A DNA stretch of 64,000 nucleotides, taken from assembly GCA_028829895.1 (NCBI GenBank), contig CM054179.1, forward strand, positions 67,348,891-67,412,890, given 5' to 3'. This DNA comes from Sinotaia quadrata (taxonomy: Eukaryota; Mollusca; Gastropoda; Architaenioglossa; Viviparidae). The notes below the pieces were generated by a model, which saw only the letters and a list, made by a program, of their open reading frames with translations, was not told the origin of the DNA and ran no database searches. The position numbers were made by a program, and so were the translations under genes. Of the stretch, positions 20,301 to 29,803 are shown piece by piece. Within the stretch, counting starts at the first letter, position 1. The number at the start of each line of letters is the position of its first letter.

Positions 20301-22164
20301 CAGATAAAATTAGGAAATGGTAAACAGCTCTTTTTCAGAATATAGAGGCTAGTAATGCTTAAATATTTGTTTCATAAAACAATATTGGTTGCTTTCTGTA
20401 TTATACACAGTTGATTATGTGAAGAATCTAGTCCAAGTGTCTGTTGTTGTCTTTCTGTTCATACCTGGAGTGCCGCTTCTTACAATTTGTGCAACATCTG
20501 TTTTCTCTACAATCACTGGGATGAAATCACAAGGTCTGTTGCACATATTTACGCCTTATTACATTCTGTATCTTGTTGTTTATCCATGAATTTAAAAGTT
20601 AAATATTGCTTATTTGTAAGAGTGTTTGAAAAGCAGTGTTTATGTTAAACAAGTGGTTGGAGATAGTACACAAGATGTAAACCTAACAGATAACTAGTAA
20701 TTTATAAAAAAGCATTTTAAGATGAGAAAACATTTTTGACAAATTTTTTTTATCATTATGCATAAATATAAAAACATATTTAAGACAATATTTTTTAAAC
20801 TCATAACAATCTATTTTCACATGTCTTGAATTTTTTAATCCATCTTCTTGATTGGACATTTGCTTTGAATTAAAATAATGAGCATAAGTGAATTAATGAG
20901 TCTGCAGGACTGCATAGAAATAAAAGAAAATGTAGGAATCAGTTGTTCCTTTTTTCCAAAAAATCTGTTTAGAGAGAGGTATGTTGGGCTACAAAAATAA
21001 AAGGTATTTTATGACAGTCTCACGTTTGAACTTTGCAGAGGTGTCTTTCTCATTTTAAACAGCAACACTACTACACATTTGATTTCTTTAAAAAAATTTT
21101 TTAATGTACTTCTTATTTATATTGTACATCATCTTGAGTATATTGAAAAATCTTGTACATTGAACTTACATGCTGCTTACACAGATTGATATGTCTGGTT
21201 AACAAGGTATTTTCAATAGCTCTATGTGTACTTCAGGTTTGAGTCAGGGTTTGCAACAAAGCACTTGGGCACTTGCCAGTCTTATGGCAACTTTATGGAG
21301 CACAGGAAATGTCAAACATCCCTCTCTCCTGTTTGGAGTCTTGGTTGGACTGCTTATTCTAGCTCTAGTGAGTAGAATTTATTTCATTTCAAGAGTATTC
21401 ATCCACAGTTATTTACATTTCTTCTTGAAAAAGAAGAAATTTAAAATGAGCATGCATTATGTCTTCATCAGCTGTTGCAGTTGTAGACAAAAGAAAATCA
21501 AACCACAGTGAAAAAATTTATTATTTAGAATCAGTTCAACAATGCACTTTAAATATGGTAGCAAGCTGTTGGGCACCTAATTAAAACATTTTAGCTACAG
21601 TTCATATATTCAATTCTTTTGATTATTGAGGGAAAGCAGTGACATTTTGCTGGGAGATGGGCAAGATGTTAATTATAATTCTTCACCATCCTGGGCCACC
21701 TGTAACCATAGGCTAATCCCCCAAACACTCTTCTAGCTGGCCACACATGTTAGAAAGATGAATGATAGATAATGTAGAATATAAGAGTGAAAGTTCTAGA
21801 TAGTTCGAACCCTTGATACATACATCCAGGATAGTAAGTAATAAATACAGGTGACAGACTACAACATATAACTTGTATAAAAGTGAGTCACACTAACATT
21901 AGTGGTCTATGTATCAAAAGTAATGTGTTTAGCATTAAATGTATTTAACAAGAAATAAGTTCTTTTGTTGATATTTATTGTTATTTGTTTTTGCTAGGTT
22001 CTTTTGTTGATATTTATTGTATTTGTTTTTGCTAGGTTCTTTTGTTGATATCATACAAAAGATTGGTGGCCTCACAGCATGAAGCAAGCAGTCACCGGGC
22101 AGTTCATGGTCAAGCTTCAGCAGGCGAAGGAGCATCAAATGAGAGGCAACCACTACTGCAGTGA
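2225..22164 (+). CDS. MFSD8: MFS transporter, MFSD8/CLN7-like, C-terminal 523 codons (9 exons, 5' partial)
   Basis: Exons at 2225-2344, 4911-4990, 8471-9161, 12148-12221, 14486-14569, 15855-15993, 20411-20533, 21237-21367 and 22036-22164 (TGA at 22162-22164). All junctions are GT-AG and phases agree; with one base from the missing upstream exon they total 524 codons including stop. The product is a multi-pass membrane protein. The first exon (GFGGGMDAVVV...HRTYVLS) corresponds to the TM4-TM5 region of MFSD8, TM6 begins the third exon, and the last exons match the MFSD8 C-terminal half in order (…MKSQG before the penultimate helices, SYKRL after the last). Human MFSD8 is a 518-residue lysosomal transporter/channel mutated in CLN7 disease. 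Here the TM6-TM7 loop is about 200 residues, far longer than in human, and the tail ends ERQPLLQ, a possible acidic dileucine signal. The start codon lies upstream of the window. Family MFS is near certain; the MFSD8 assignment is from remembered alignment. Confidence 0.82.
2345..4030. other. Intron, no recognised feature
   Basis: AT-rich intron DNA of the MFSD8-like gene. I see no further exon fitting the phase, no RNA gene and no clear repeat. Confidence 0.5.
4030..4370 (+). repeat. Polypyrimidine low-complexity tract
   Basis: Long C/T-rich stretch (CTCTCTCTTTC-type) with almost no G except a short TGTG part near 4135. Overlapping apparent open frames here (Ser/Leu/Phe runs) are compositional. 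Confidence 0.75.
4500..4622. repeat. A-rich low-complexity tract
   Basis: Runs of AAAAATAAA-type sequence following the polypyrimidine tract and a short unique segment. It could be the A-tail of an old retroposed element, but no body is recognised. Confidence 0.5.
4911..4990 (+). CDS. MFSD8: MFSD8-like exon b
   Basis: 80 nt between TTGGAACAG and GTGAGT. It is chosen because it is the only AG...GT segment I found between 2344 and 8471 that restores phase 1 to phase 0 and reads through (IPGLVFCLWKPDYRIITL...SPD). It matches the short loop before TM6. This is the least certain exon of the gene. Confidence 0.62.
4988..5100. repeat. 35-37-bp tandem repeat starting on a splice donor
   Basis: The exon end plus donor GAT|GTGAGT at 4988-4996 recurs as GAT|GTGGGT at 5023 and 5060, each followed by a copy of the first about 35 intron bases (ATCAGTG.ATATTATTGTAT). 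A related, longer block lies at 6790-7010. Confidence 0.7.
5130..6790. other. Intron segment without recognised feature
   Basis: About 1.65 kb between two blocks of the same repeat family (4988-5100 and 6790-7010). It may be an insertion that split one array, but I found no terminal repeats or coding signature. Confidence 0.35.
6790..7010. repeat. About 75-bp tandem repeat (two 37-bp halves)
   Basis: Units contain TTTGTCTGCATATTATTGTA and GCCAGTGCTATTTATTGTAA halves, about 2.5 copies. It is related to the donor-derived repeat at 4988. Confidence 0.7.
7032..7139. mobile_element. Terminal fragment of the 49-kb LTR family
   Basis: It begins TGTGATGCCAAC and runs through GATGAGAATCTTAATTTATG, closely matching the first about 100 bp of the element at 49072. 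It is truncated where the LINE fragment begins. Confidence 0.6.
7141..8340 (-). mobile_element. Non-LTR retrotransposon (LINE) fragment with decayed reverse-transcriptase leader
   Basis: Read on the minus strand from about 8340, broken frames encode RGYRKGMHELWLKHHPDN and later SENDIKKKVRKMAHWKAPGL. The second is the conserved segment just before LINE reverse-transcriptase motif 1 (…NWKAPGPDG in active elements). Frameshifts and stops separate the pieces and the catalytic YxDD region is absent. It is a dead 5' piece lying antisense to the host intron. The clade (R2-like/other) is not resolved. Confidence 0.65.
8348..8420. repeat. GTT-type trinucleotide repeat
   Basis: Imperfect TTGTTG/TCATTG runs just upstream of the acceptor at 8471. 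Confidence 0.6.
8471..9161 (+). CDS. MFSD8: MFSD8-like exon c: TM6 and long cytoplasmic loop
   Basis: 691 nt, by far the largest exon. It opens with a hydrophobic helix (IVVILLWTILALIIMCIY) and then about 200 hydrophilic residues rich in Ser, Glu, Gln and His. A 10-residue block KVNFEGSKQD occurs twice, 66 nt apart at DNA level (around 8640-8740); human MFSD8 has a related INFEEAS-type motif once in the much shorter loop. The donor is GTAAGT and it leaves in phase 1. Confidence 0.8.
9540..9985. repeat. About 38-45-bp tandem array
   Basis: Diverged units centred on GACTGACAA.CTGTCAGGGCC and TGCAGTGGATTGAC. It is the first of two unrelated arrays in one intron. Confidence 0.75.
10110..11640. 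repeat. 1.5-kb array of about 33-37-bp units
   Basis: More than forty diverged units of the type TGTTCTGTAGACTCTTGACA followed by GCCTCAA/GCCTTAAG variants. Sub-blocks with GCCTCAATCAATCC (10900-11130) and GCCTTAAGACTG (11220-11620) are more alike, so the array was built by local amplification. Apparent open frames inside it are periodic artefacts. Confidence 0.85.
12148..12221 (+). CDS. MFSD8: MFSD8-like exon d (TM7)
   Basis: Acceptor TTTCAG, donor GTAATG, 74 nt. It joins CH-V across the intron and encodes YMNDGVITLLFCQFTAVFVH, a membrane helix matching MFSD8 TM7. Confidence 0.8.
12300..12960. repeat. About 34-bp array with a conserved EcoRI-like core
   Basis: About 18 units with AAAAGAATTCATATTTAGG followed by TTTTATATGCCTAT-type spacers. 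It begins about 80 bp after the donor of the exon ending 12221. Confidence 0.85.
12961..13480. other. Intron, nothing recognised
   Basis: Two short similar stretches (AGTACAACTAGAATCAAC at about 13145 and 13219) suggest an eroded repeat; otherwise unique AT-rich DNA. Confidence 0.4.
13480..14050. repeat. 54-bp tandem repeat plus diverged flanks
   Basis: Three good copies (about 13865-14030) of ATATGTGAATAGTTATAGAT followed by TACATGAACAATAGGTGATA; weaker related units extend left to about 13480. Confidence 0.75.
14486..14569 (+). CDS. MFSD8: MFSD8-like exon e
   Basis: 84 nt in phase 0 on both sides, flanked by TTTCAG and GTATTT. It encodes MTIMSIKENYLHGNDIYGII... with the luminal loop and start of the next helix. 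Confidence 0.78.
14670..14940. repeat. Short-period array after a donor
   Basis: Repeats of TCAGTCCATACTATT and GCAATCCATAC, starting about 100 bp after the donor at 14569. Confidence 0.7.
15440..15745. repeat. About 62-bp tandem repeat, five copies
   Basis: Units of CACTAAATGACTGCACACAC then ACTATTTACAGTTGTAAATT. The array stops about 110 bp before the acceptor of the exon at 15855. One copy is internally shortened near 15660. Confidence 0.85.
15855..15993 (+). CDS. MFSD8: MFSD8-like exon f (two helices)
   Basis: 139 nt, acceptor TTTTTCAG, donor GTAAGC. It encodes LLSVLMFIWWLAARIGNVGV and then a second hydrophobic stretch ISFLLLASIVIVSLVP. The short basic loop (AARIGN) between helices is typical of MFS proteins. 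Confidence 0.8.
15994..17735. other. Intron, nothing recognised
   Basis: Unique AT-rich sequence; a short 50-bp imperfect duplication around 17325-17410 (ACTTTTTACCAGGATC...) is the only structure noted. Confidence 0.4.
17741..19749. mobile_element. Solo LTR-like element, 2009 bp, with 5-bp target duplication
   Basis: It starts TGTCACGAG and ends CATGACA (TG...CA with inverted TGTCA/TGACA) and is flanked by perfect direct repeats ATGTG at 17736-17740 and 19750-19754. It contains a TATA-like TATAAAAGG at about 18183, polyadenylation hexamers AATAAA near 19422 and 19569, and many more CpG dinucleotides than the surrounding intron, which suggests recent insertion. No reverse transcriptase, protease or integrase frame is present, so it is best read as a solo LTR. 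The LTR superfamily is not resolved. Confidence 0.72.
18320..18500. repeat. About 26-28-bp repeats inside the solo LTR
   Basis: Alternating GTAGGAACATCAAGAATGTA and ATGAAA/ATTAAA pieces, about six units. Confidence 0.75.
19755..20410. other. Intron, nothing recognised
   Basis: AT-rich sequence between the solo LTR and the exon at 20411. Confidence 0.4.
20411..20533 (+). CDS. MFSD8: MFSD8-like exon g
   Basis: 123 nt, phase 1 to phase 1, between TACACAG and GTCTGT. It encodes VQVSVVVFLFIPGVPLLTIC and ends TGMKSQG, the position where human MFSD8 reads PKPQG. Confidence 0.8.
20534..21236. other. Intron, nothing recognised
   Basis: 703-bp intron without repeats or secondary features I can name. 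Confidence 0.45.
21237..21367 (+). CDS. MFSD8: MFSD8-like exon h
   Basis: 131 nt between TACTTCAG and GTGAGT. It encodes LSQGLQQSTWALASLM... and LLFGVLVGLLILAL, the last-but-one and last helices. Confidence 0.82.
21958..22053. repeat. 38-40-bp tandem repeat containing a splice acceptor
   Basis: Two full units plus a partial third of GTTCTTTTGTTGATATTTAT ... TTTTTGCTAG. The acceptor AG occurs at 21997 and 22035. Each unit holds the intron end and the first about 16 bases of the exon. Only the acceptor at 22035 keeps the frame. Confidence 0.8.
22036..22164 (+). CDS. MFSD8: MFSD8-like terminal exon
   Basis: Phase 0 acceptor at 22035/22036, stop TGA at 22162-22164. It encodes VLLLISYKRLVASQ and a hydrophilic tail ending ERQPLLQ, which fits the [DE]xxxL[LI] lysosomal/endosomal sorting pattern. 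The acceptor plus first bases of the exon are present in tandem just upstream (see repeat at 21958-22053). Confidence 0.82.
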   Translation, partial: VLLLISYKRLVASQHEASSHRAVHGQASAGEGASNERQPLLQ

Positions 22165-22568
22165 TTTAAAGCACAGCTTCGACACTTGTCAGGGATTATC
22201 TATCACCAGAGGTCAAGCCCACTTTTTTCTGTGATAGTGCTCAGTTCTTTAAAATATAAAACTAAAGTTTATGTAATGTCATTTAAACAAAATTGTAAAA
22301 CATTACATTTCTTTGTTTATGTTTGTTATGGTGCTCTTATTACATGCCTTGACTATTGAAACATAATGGCAAAAGTCAAATATAATTTCTTGCTAGAATT
22401 ACAATTGCTGGAAAATATTTTAGATCTCATTTCATACTCGATGCTTAAATGTTGCAACATTCATTCTCTTCTGAAAATTAAAGTCAGTTGTCAGAGATAC
22501 AGAATAAATTATTATTTTTAATTTCTTTGATGTCTGACCTGCATATTCTAGAGCTGTTTTCAAATAAA
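22165..22568 (+). other. Likely 3' UTR of the MFSD8-like gene
   Basis: The first canonical AATAAA signals after the stop are at 22503-22508 and 22563-22568. The true cleavage site cannot be decided from sequence; many later AATAAA hexamers occur in this AT-rich DNA. Confidence 0.4.
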
Positions 22569-22614
22569 TCATAAATTATTTTCACTCATTAGTTATAGAA
22601 ATGTTCATTATTAA

Positions 22615-22695
22615 TGTGAAGTAGGTGGCTGTGTGTAGCACTGAGATGATTATGATTGGGGTTTGAGTCCCATCAGACGGTAGAATTTTTCAAAC
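22615..22695 (+). mobile_element. Candidate tRNA-derived SINE head
   Basis: GTAGCACTGAGATGAT resembles an A box and GGTTTGAGTCCC resembles the B box (GGTTCGANTCC) about 30 bp later. No acceptor-stem pairing or A-tail was confirmed. Confidence 0.35.
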
Positions 22696-22799
22696 TGCAC
22701 ATAGTCATCTTGACTGGAATTTTAAAGCACTAGAAGATATTAAAACAACATAAAGGGCTAAAGGAAATTCCCAACATTTATTACATTTCTTTTTTTAAA

Positions 22800-23330
22800 A
22801 TCTCTTTTTATATACATAACTCTTGACTGAGTCTTTGTGAATGTTTTTTCCTCTTAGGCTGCATAAATTTAACTATAGTATGGAAGCTAACATAAATTCT
22901 TTTAAAAAAAATAAATTCAATTATCTGGTGTGGGGTAGGTCTGGATATATGAGGAATGGGGTTGATCTGAAATATACAAAGATTTGGGGCTGAGCTAGAA
23001 TATATGAGGAATGGGGTTGGGGCTGCAGTTTGTTGTTGCTGCTGACTGCATACCAAGTGATTGATATCTAGTTGAGGAAACAAAAACTAGGACCAAGAGA
23101 AATAAAGAATGCAGGGTCCAGAAGTCCTGTACGTTGGGCCAGGGTTGAAAATAGAGGTTCCTGAAATGACTTTGAAATTGAAAATGTTGATTGCATCAGA
23201 GTTTTAGATATTTGAGAACCTGTTAATCCAGAATGTCATATATAACAGTTGTCAGCTATTTTTTAAAAGTTTATTTTTAATTTTTGGAGACATTAGAAAA
23301 TGCTTTAACAGGTTTTCATTTCGACTTTGG
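22800..23330. other. Intergenic, nothing recognised
   Basis: It contains a short duplicated GAATATATGAGGAATGGGGT stretch (about 22940 and 22995) but no gene. Confidence 0.4.
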
Positions 23331-23347
23331 ATATCTTGGAGCATCTA

Positions 23348-23385
<38 letters not shown>

Positions 23386-23640
23386 TCTTATTATTTCAGA
23401 TTTGGATATTCTTGGAGCATCTAGTGATGTATGTGTCTGTTACTCTATCAGATTTGGATAATCTCTGAGCATATGTCTGTTCCTAAATGAAATTTGATAA
23501 TCTTAAAGTATCTAGTGATATACATGTCTTTTATTTCAAATCCTGGAGCCTCTAGTGATTTACATAAATTTTCTGTTATTTCACATTTATAAAATTTTGG
23601 AGCATCTAGTGATACACATCTGTTATTATGAGAGAAAGTT
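23330..23640. repeat. About 50-60-bp array with (AT)n microsatellite
   Basis: Units of GGAGCATCTAGTGATATA with TCAGATTTGGATA spacers, about five copies; a pure (AT)n run of about 32 bp at 23351-23382. Confidence 0.8.
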
Positions 23641-23649
23641 ATCTCAGCT

Positions 23650-25240
23650 TTAAAGTGGTCTCTAGAGTGTTGCACATCTTGTCCAGTTGTCTGGCTTTCT
23701 TTTCATTTTGTCTGCTGTATCATACTTTTTACTCCGTAAGGGCAGACATTTTCCTCATGAGTATAAAAATGAATCAACACTTCACATTTGTAAAATATGT
23801 TTGTCATTGATTTTTAAAATGCATGCACGAGTATATATGAGAACAAAATATGTGACAGAAATGTTATTGTTATCTCCACCTTCCTCACAGAATTGTTGTT
23901 GGCATTTTATGCCTCTTAAATTTCAAATACATTTCCTTCTTTTTAACTGTGCTGTTACATTTGTATTTTCCTTTATATTGATTCCATCAGAATGTAAACA
24001 AAACCCTCAAGTATATATATTATCTTTATTCCATATTTTTAATATATATATATTTCATATATATTTTAAAATTAATTAATAATCATCTGCTTTTTGAACA
24101 GAAAATGCTTTTTATGAAGCACATCAATTTTGTGGAACTTTGGAGAAAATTTTCAGTTTATCCAACACTATTGTGACAAAAAAAATTTATAAAACAAACA
24201 GTATTATAATCTAATTTTTTAAGTTTTAAAAAATCTTATATGATTGGACTAAATTTTAATGTTGATAAGCTAAGAATAGTCGATAACATTTTTCAAAGCA
24301 TTGTGAACATTGGCTGTTTTGCTAACAAATTAACATGCCACTACTTTTTAAGCAGTCATTTCATTATTTCCTAATTCACACATTAACTCACCTTACTTAT
24401 GTGTACTTTTAACTTTGATTAATTATCATTGGCTATAGAACCAAAAGAAAACTGCAAATCTTGTTTTGATCAGACATGTTTAGCAAGATTGTTATTTGAT
24501 TTTACAATAAATATCAGAGTTTCAGAGTGAACTGACTTAACAAACAAAAAACAACTATACCTGATACCAGAGTTAACTAAGAGTTGAAAAATAAGCAGCT
24601 GTTAGTGTAATTATAATAAAAATGTATTGATTCTAGAGCAAAATTCTTTGATTGTTGTGTCCTATGGACATCGTTTATTTTCCTCTTGACATTGTCAGAT
24701 GATGACTGTGGTGACAAAGTGCTCTTTTTCAAGAGGTCACCAAATGTTCTTTGAAATCCTGTAATATGTTCATGTATTTTTCATCAAATCCTTGCTATGA
24801 TCTACCTGTTTTAAAGTTTAACTCCTTATGTTTAATTATTTGTATATCTTTTGTCAAAATTTGATGGTAGGATTATATGATCTTGATTATGTAAATACCT
24901 TTGAATTAACATAACTTATATAGATTGTGGAAAGTCTGTAGTATACATTGTGTGCCATCAACTCGCCTTGTTATTATTTGAACTTTAATTAAAGATTGTT
25001 GTATCTTGTATTCTTCTTTGCCATATATGTACACTAATAATCATGAATATATATTAATTGGCTTTATTTTCACTGTAAATAAATAATTTTTTGTTATATT
25101 TAATATTGTTAGTCTTTTATGCCACTTTATTGATTATGCCATTATTGTAAAGCTACCCTCAGACTTGGTTATGTTAGGTTGAATTTTACATGGATTCTTT
25201 ATAATAATGCTATTGATGTTAAACTCTCTTTGTTTAACAT
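23650..25240. other. Intergenic, nothing recognised
   Basis: AT-rich DNA between the two convergent genes; open frames here are short and lack family signatures. Confidence 0.4.
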
Positions 25241-25259
25241 TGCATCAGTGAACTAGTCG

Positions 25260-25565
25260 GTATTAATTTTAAAAATGGGTCACAAATTCATCATAGTGCT
25301 AATGATGTTCAGTGCTTTGTATAATAATAGAGCAGCCTTTCTTAAGTCTGATCATAGATTTATCATAGCGCTAATGATATTGAATGCTTAGTGTAATAGT
25401 AGATCATGTTAGCCATTTTCATTAGTGGCAAGACCAGGTCACTAACAGCAAACAAATATATTACAAACAATCACCATCTCTTGATTTTTGCCTGCTTTGT
25501 GATCTCTTGCTTGTTCTTGTGTCCTATGTACATCTTGCTTGTTCTTGTGTCCTATACATTTTAAA
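25260..25565. repeat. Two small direct duplications
   Basis: A diverged pair around CATCATAGTGCTAATGATGT (25290 and 25357) and a pair CTTGCTTGTTCTTGTGTCCT (about 25505 and 25533). Confidence 0.6.
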
Positions 25566-26451
25566 GTCAAAAGATAGATACCTCACTATACACAAATTTT
25601 GTCAGAATTTGTATATGGTAAAAGTCACTTCAACAATTTAACTTGAACTCTGAATGGTACTTGCTATAACGTTTTCCTAAGATATACTTTTCTCATCATA
25701 CAGCCAAATGCTAAAACTGCTGGATAGGAACAGCACTTGACAAGTATTCAGGAAAAATTTTGCTTTAAAAGTTTTTTAACATTTATTTTGCAGTAAAATA
25801 TACATATATGTTGATGAAAGTCATTATAGTTCAATAAAAGTATTTTTAATTTATTGTTTATAATTTTAAGGAAAAATAATAACTATTTAAAAAGTAGACC
25901 ATAAATCATGCATTGTGTATGTTAATGGGAATTCAAAATTAAACATTATTTTACATTAAATCTGTTTTGTTTTGTTTCTGTCCATATGTAAAATAAGATT
26001 TAGTTTTAAGATATTTTTTGTTTAGATGGGTTAATCATTTTAACATACTTGCACACATATGCTTTTGCATATGCAGGTTTTATTATCATAGATAAGATCA
26101 GTGAAACTGGCTTTGATTGTCCCACGAATAAGAAGAAAATATTATGATAACACTGTCATTGACTTGCACCCAGTCTGTGTAACATCTTGTAAACTGTAAT
26201 ACCTGGTAATATTGATTAGCAGGACATCAATTTGGACATCAGTTATGGACTTTTTATTGAACTTTGTTATACTCTTACCTGATTTTACTTATGCATTTGC
26301 CATACTACATGGTCAGAATTTTTCCTTCAGAATTACAATACTGTTCACATCAGTCATATAAAATAAATACATTTTTGATTTACACTAATTTTTGTTAAAA
26401 TTTTGATGCTTAAATAAAATGAAACTAAAATGAAGATTATCTTGAGATCAA

Positions 26452-26605
26452 ACATTATTGATTAATTTTGAGACATTATTTTATCAGTTAATTTGCTGTT
26501 TTAAGAAATCAGATGTTCCTTGCAAATTATTGACTTATTTTGAGACATTATATTATCAGATAATTTGCTGTTTTAAGAAATCGGATGTTCCTTGCAAATT
26601 ATTTT
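26452..26605. repeat. 78-bp tandem duplication
   Basis: Two nearly identical copies of TTTTGAGACATTA...TTTGCTGTTTTAAGAAATC plus GGATGTTCCTTGCAAATT. It creates an open frame only because 78 is divisible by 3. Confidence 0.8.
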
Positions 26606-26609
26606 ATAG

Positions 26610-28520
26610 AACATACTGTATTCACAAAAACAAAATCTTTACACTTTATAAACAGATAATTTTGCAGAATTCATGCATACTAAATAGTGTTTGCCTTATG
26701 GCAATAAGCTCAATTTATATTACAATCTCAAGAGCCACTCCGAGTATGGCACAATGCCTAAAAGAGACATAGTACAAATAATTACAAAGGTAGACAAAAC
26801 ACAATGACATTCTAATACCTGAAACAAAAATATTTAAAAAGTCTTTCAATCTAGAAGAAAAGAAAATGAAACTGTTTTAATGAGAGATTTTTACTTCATC
26901 AAAATCAGATCACAGAGTTAAAAAATGCTGTTGATTTGAGAATTATGCATATAACCCTGTTGCCTGATATAAAATTAAGTAGTAGGTGAAAATAGTACAT
27001 GGCAGTTTCAGGTTAGATAAATGCTAGTGATACGGACAAGCAATACAAACAAATTCCAGCATACAAGATTCGTAACAATAATGTTGAACATCAACATTTT
27101 TGCACTACAAAACATCCATTTTAATATACTGGGTAAAGACTACATATAATTTTGCACACTACAAATAATATATGAAAAAATATACATGTATATAATGCAT
27201 AGTTGTGAAATTACTGGGGGATGGATGTGTGTACACATACATGCACACACATATAAATACAGAGATTCCACTATATCAATTTTGTACCAATAAAATATGC
27301 CCCTGTACTGATAAATGAATGTCTGATAATTTGTAAAAGATCAATTTAATTTTTCTTGAATCATTTCCCTACTTGGTTTGAAATAACTGATCTAAAGCAG
27401 TCGGGAATAAATAGACTCATGTCATGGTAGCAAATTGTTTATAAATGATTTCTTTTCTTTCTATTTTAAGAAAAAAACAAACACCAAACTGTTTAGCATT
27501 ATGTCATGAAACAACAATGGTTAACTATAAATGAAACAGAAATTGCAAATTTTTCATGCACAGTTCATTTGTCTGTTTTGGGGTTCAGTTATGGCTGATT
27601 TAGGTCATTCATGTAAGATGAAACCTTAAAAATTAAACTGATGTACCAGTTTTAAATATTATAAGTGAAATTAATATTCCAATTTTTGTGATTATTAAAT
27701 TCTTGATAAATACACTCAACCTTTAATAGGAGCATTTTCTATTTAAAATTGGAATATATCATAGTGCTTTACTACCTGAAAATGGAATTACTTATTTCTA
27801 TTGATAGAGGCAATGCAATTTTATTTCATATGCAAATGGATGTAATTTGTTTGCATTTTCACTATGATGCTACATATGTATATACATTTGCCTTCAGAAT
27901 CATTCATTGTAACCTCTGGTGCTAAAAAAATAAACAAATATATTTGTCAGTTTTTTCTTAATGGTAGTTTTTATTGAGCTTGAGAACCGACAAGTCTACC
28001 AATCATCTGTTATATGGCAAACACCTTTACATTTGCACTAACACTCACTTAATACTTTTAAAGTTTTATTTAATCAAAATACATATATATATATTTTTAC
28101 AATACTCAGCAGTATTCTGCATGCATAATAAATGTGTAAAGTTAAAGCAAACTTTGTGATATTTGTAACAAAAGGAAACATACATGTTGCATTCATATAT
28201 ATAGTTAAATTGATTATAGTTGATATCCAAGTGCATAAAGTTGTAGAATCAGCAAACAAACCTCACCACATAATTCATAAATGTCTAGAAATGAAGCATT
28301 ATTGGTAATAATATATTTCCTTGAGAGACCAGTACATCACATGAGGGTTGTCAAAATTCATGATGAAAGAAACTTCTATCAGCTTAGCCGGAGTATGTAG
28401 TGTTTACATAAAATTCAGACTTGTACCAATTTTATTTTTCTACTCCAGTTGGTACCCAGTACAGACACTTATGCACTCCTAATGGAATCCATGATAGTAT
28501 ATAAAAGTACTCAATATGTA
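26610..28520. other. Intergenic or distal 3' UTR, nothing recognised
   Basis: AT-rich DNA without identifiable coding, RNA or transposon signals. Confidence 0.4.
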
Positions 28521-29648
28521 TTTATTATGAAGCAAAAACATTTTGAAATAAAAAGCAGTTATGACCACTGGTATCTGTTATACATAAGCAAACAATATTT
28601 AAATGTGCGCAGTTACTCGTGACGGAACATTACCTACATAGCACCATTAGTGAAAGAGTATTTACTTAACTTCAAACTGAAGATGATATAATCATTTAAA
28701 TGAGTTAAAAATGAAATCTGACACTTGATAATATATAAAAATAGGAATACAGAAACATAAAAAACCTGATTAAAAGCCTGACTTGCCAGAGACCTTAAAA
28801 AAACCCCCCACTACTGGATTTCATCATTAACATTGATGAGAAATTAAAAAATACACCATCTTGATTGTCAATTTTTTTCTAAAACCTAAAAAATGAAATC
28901 CACAAGTTTAGCTTGAAGTATCATCAAAGCCTTCATTAGTGTAGAGAAAACCAAACTATTTACAACATTCTATAAATAGTCTCTTTGATGGGAGTAAACA
29001 CGATCTTTAATTATTAAAGCAAAAACAACAAAAAAAAATTCCATAATCTCCCAACAACAAAACAAGTATAGACACAAAAGTACTGGACACAAAAAAAAAA
29101 TAAACAAACATATCCCCCATAAAAAAAGTAAAAATACAAAAACAACAACAAACAACCCCAAAACAATTTTAGCAGGCACTCTGGTGAAATGTTAACAGAA
29201 ACAATACTATGTAGGCTCTCTTGGTGACATCATGCTTGCTTAAAGTGCAGGTTTTGTTGAATTGTGCATGCTAGCAGGTCTAGCAGCTAAGTGAAGAGGA
29301 ACTTGTTATCTTGGTAAGAGGTCAAATAACGTTGCTGGCTTAATAATACAGTCCTTTTTTTTCCCACCTGGATATTCCTTAAATGGCAGGAAAAAATGCA
29401 CTTACATATTTTTCAACCTTAACACATAAAACCTAAGTGAATGTGGTTTTTCTTTAATATACCATTATGAGATACTAAGGCATTTATAATGAGCCATCAA
29501 ATCACTCTGTCCTTTGAGGATTTTTCACTTAATACAGCACATTCAAGAGATGTTTCAATGTTTTTCACAAGATAATATCTTAGCTTTCCAAGCACAACTC
29601 AGCAAATTACAACTGCAAGCAGCAATCTGTAAAGCACATTGCTTTGAA
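28521..29648 (-). other. Probable HSPG2 3' UTR
   Basis: The first AATAAA on the minus strand after the stop is at 28526-28521; an ATTAAA variant lies at 29011-29006. The boundary is a guess. The stretch has no other recognised gene. Confidence 0.35.
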
Positions 29649-29803
29649 TTAGTTGAGGCATGGCCTAACATTGACACCACCAACAGCCTGGGGTGTGCTA
29701 GCATCTAGTGGTCCTTCCTCCTGGATGTAAATGTTACTGATGCAGCCATTAAAGTTTTGGGGTGCTTGTCGCTTGGTGTACCTGTACAGGTTTGGTACAC
29801 CAC
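29649..29803 (-). CDS. HSPG2: HSPG2 terminal exon (LG3 end, stop)
   Basis: Coding part 155 nt ending TAA. It encodes GVPNLYRYTKRQAPQNFNGC, then ISNIYIQEEGPLD and NVRPCLN-stop. The GC...RPC pair closes the LamG disulfide at the extreme C terminus, as in vertebrate perlecan. Confidence 0.9.
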
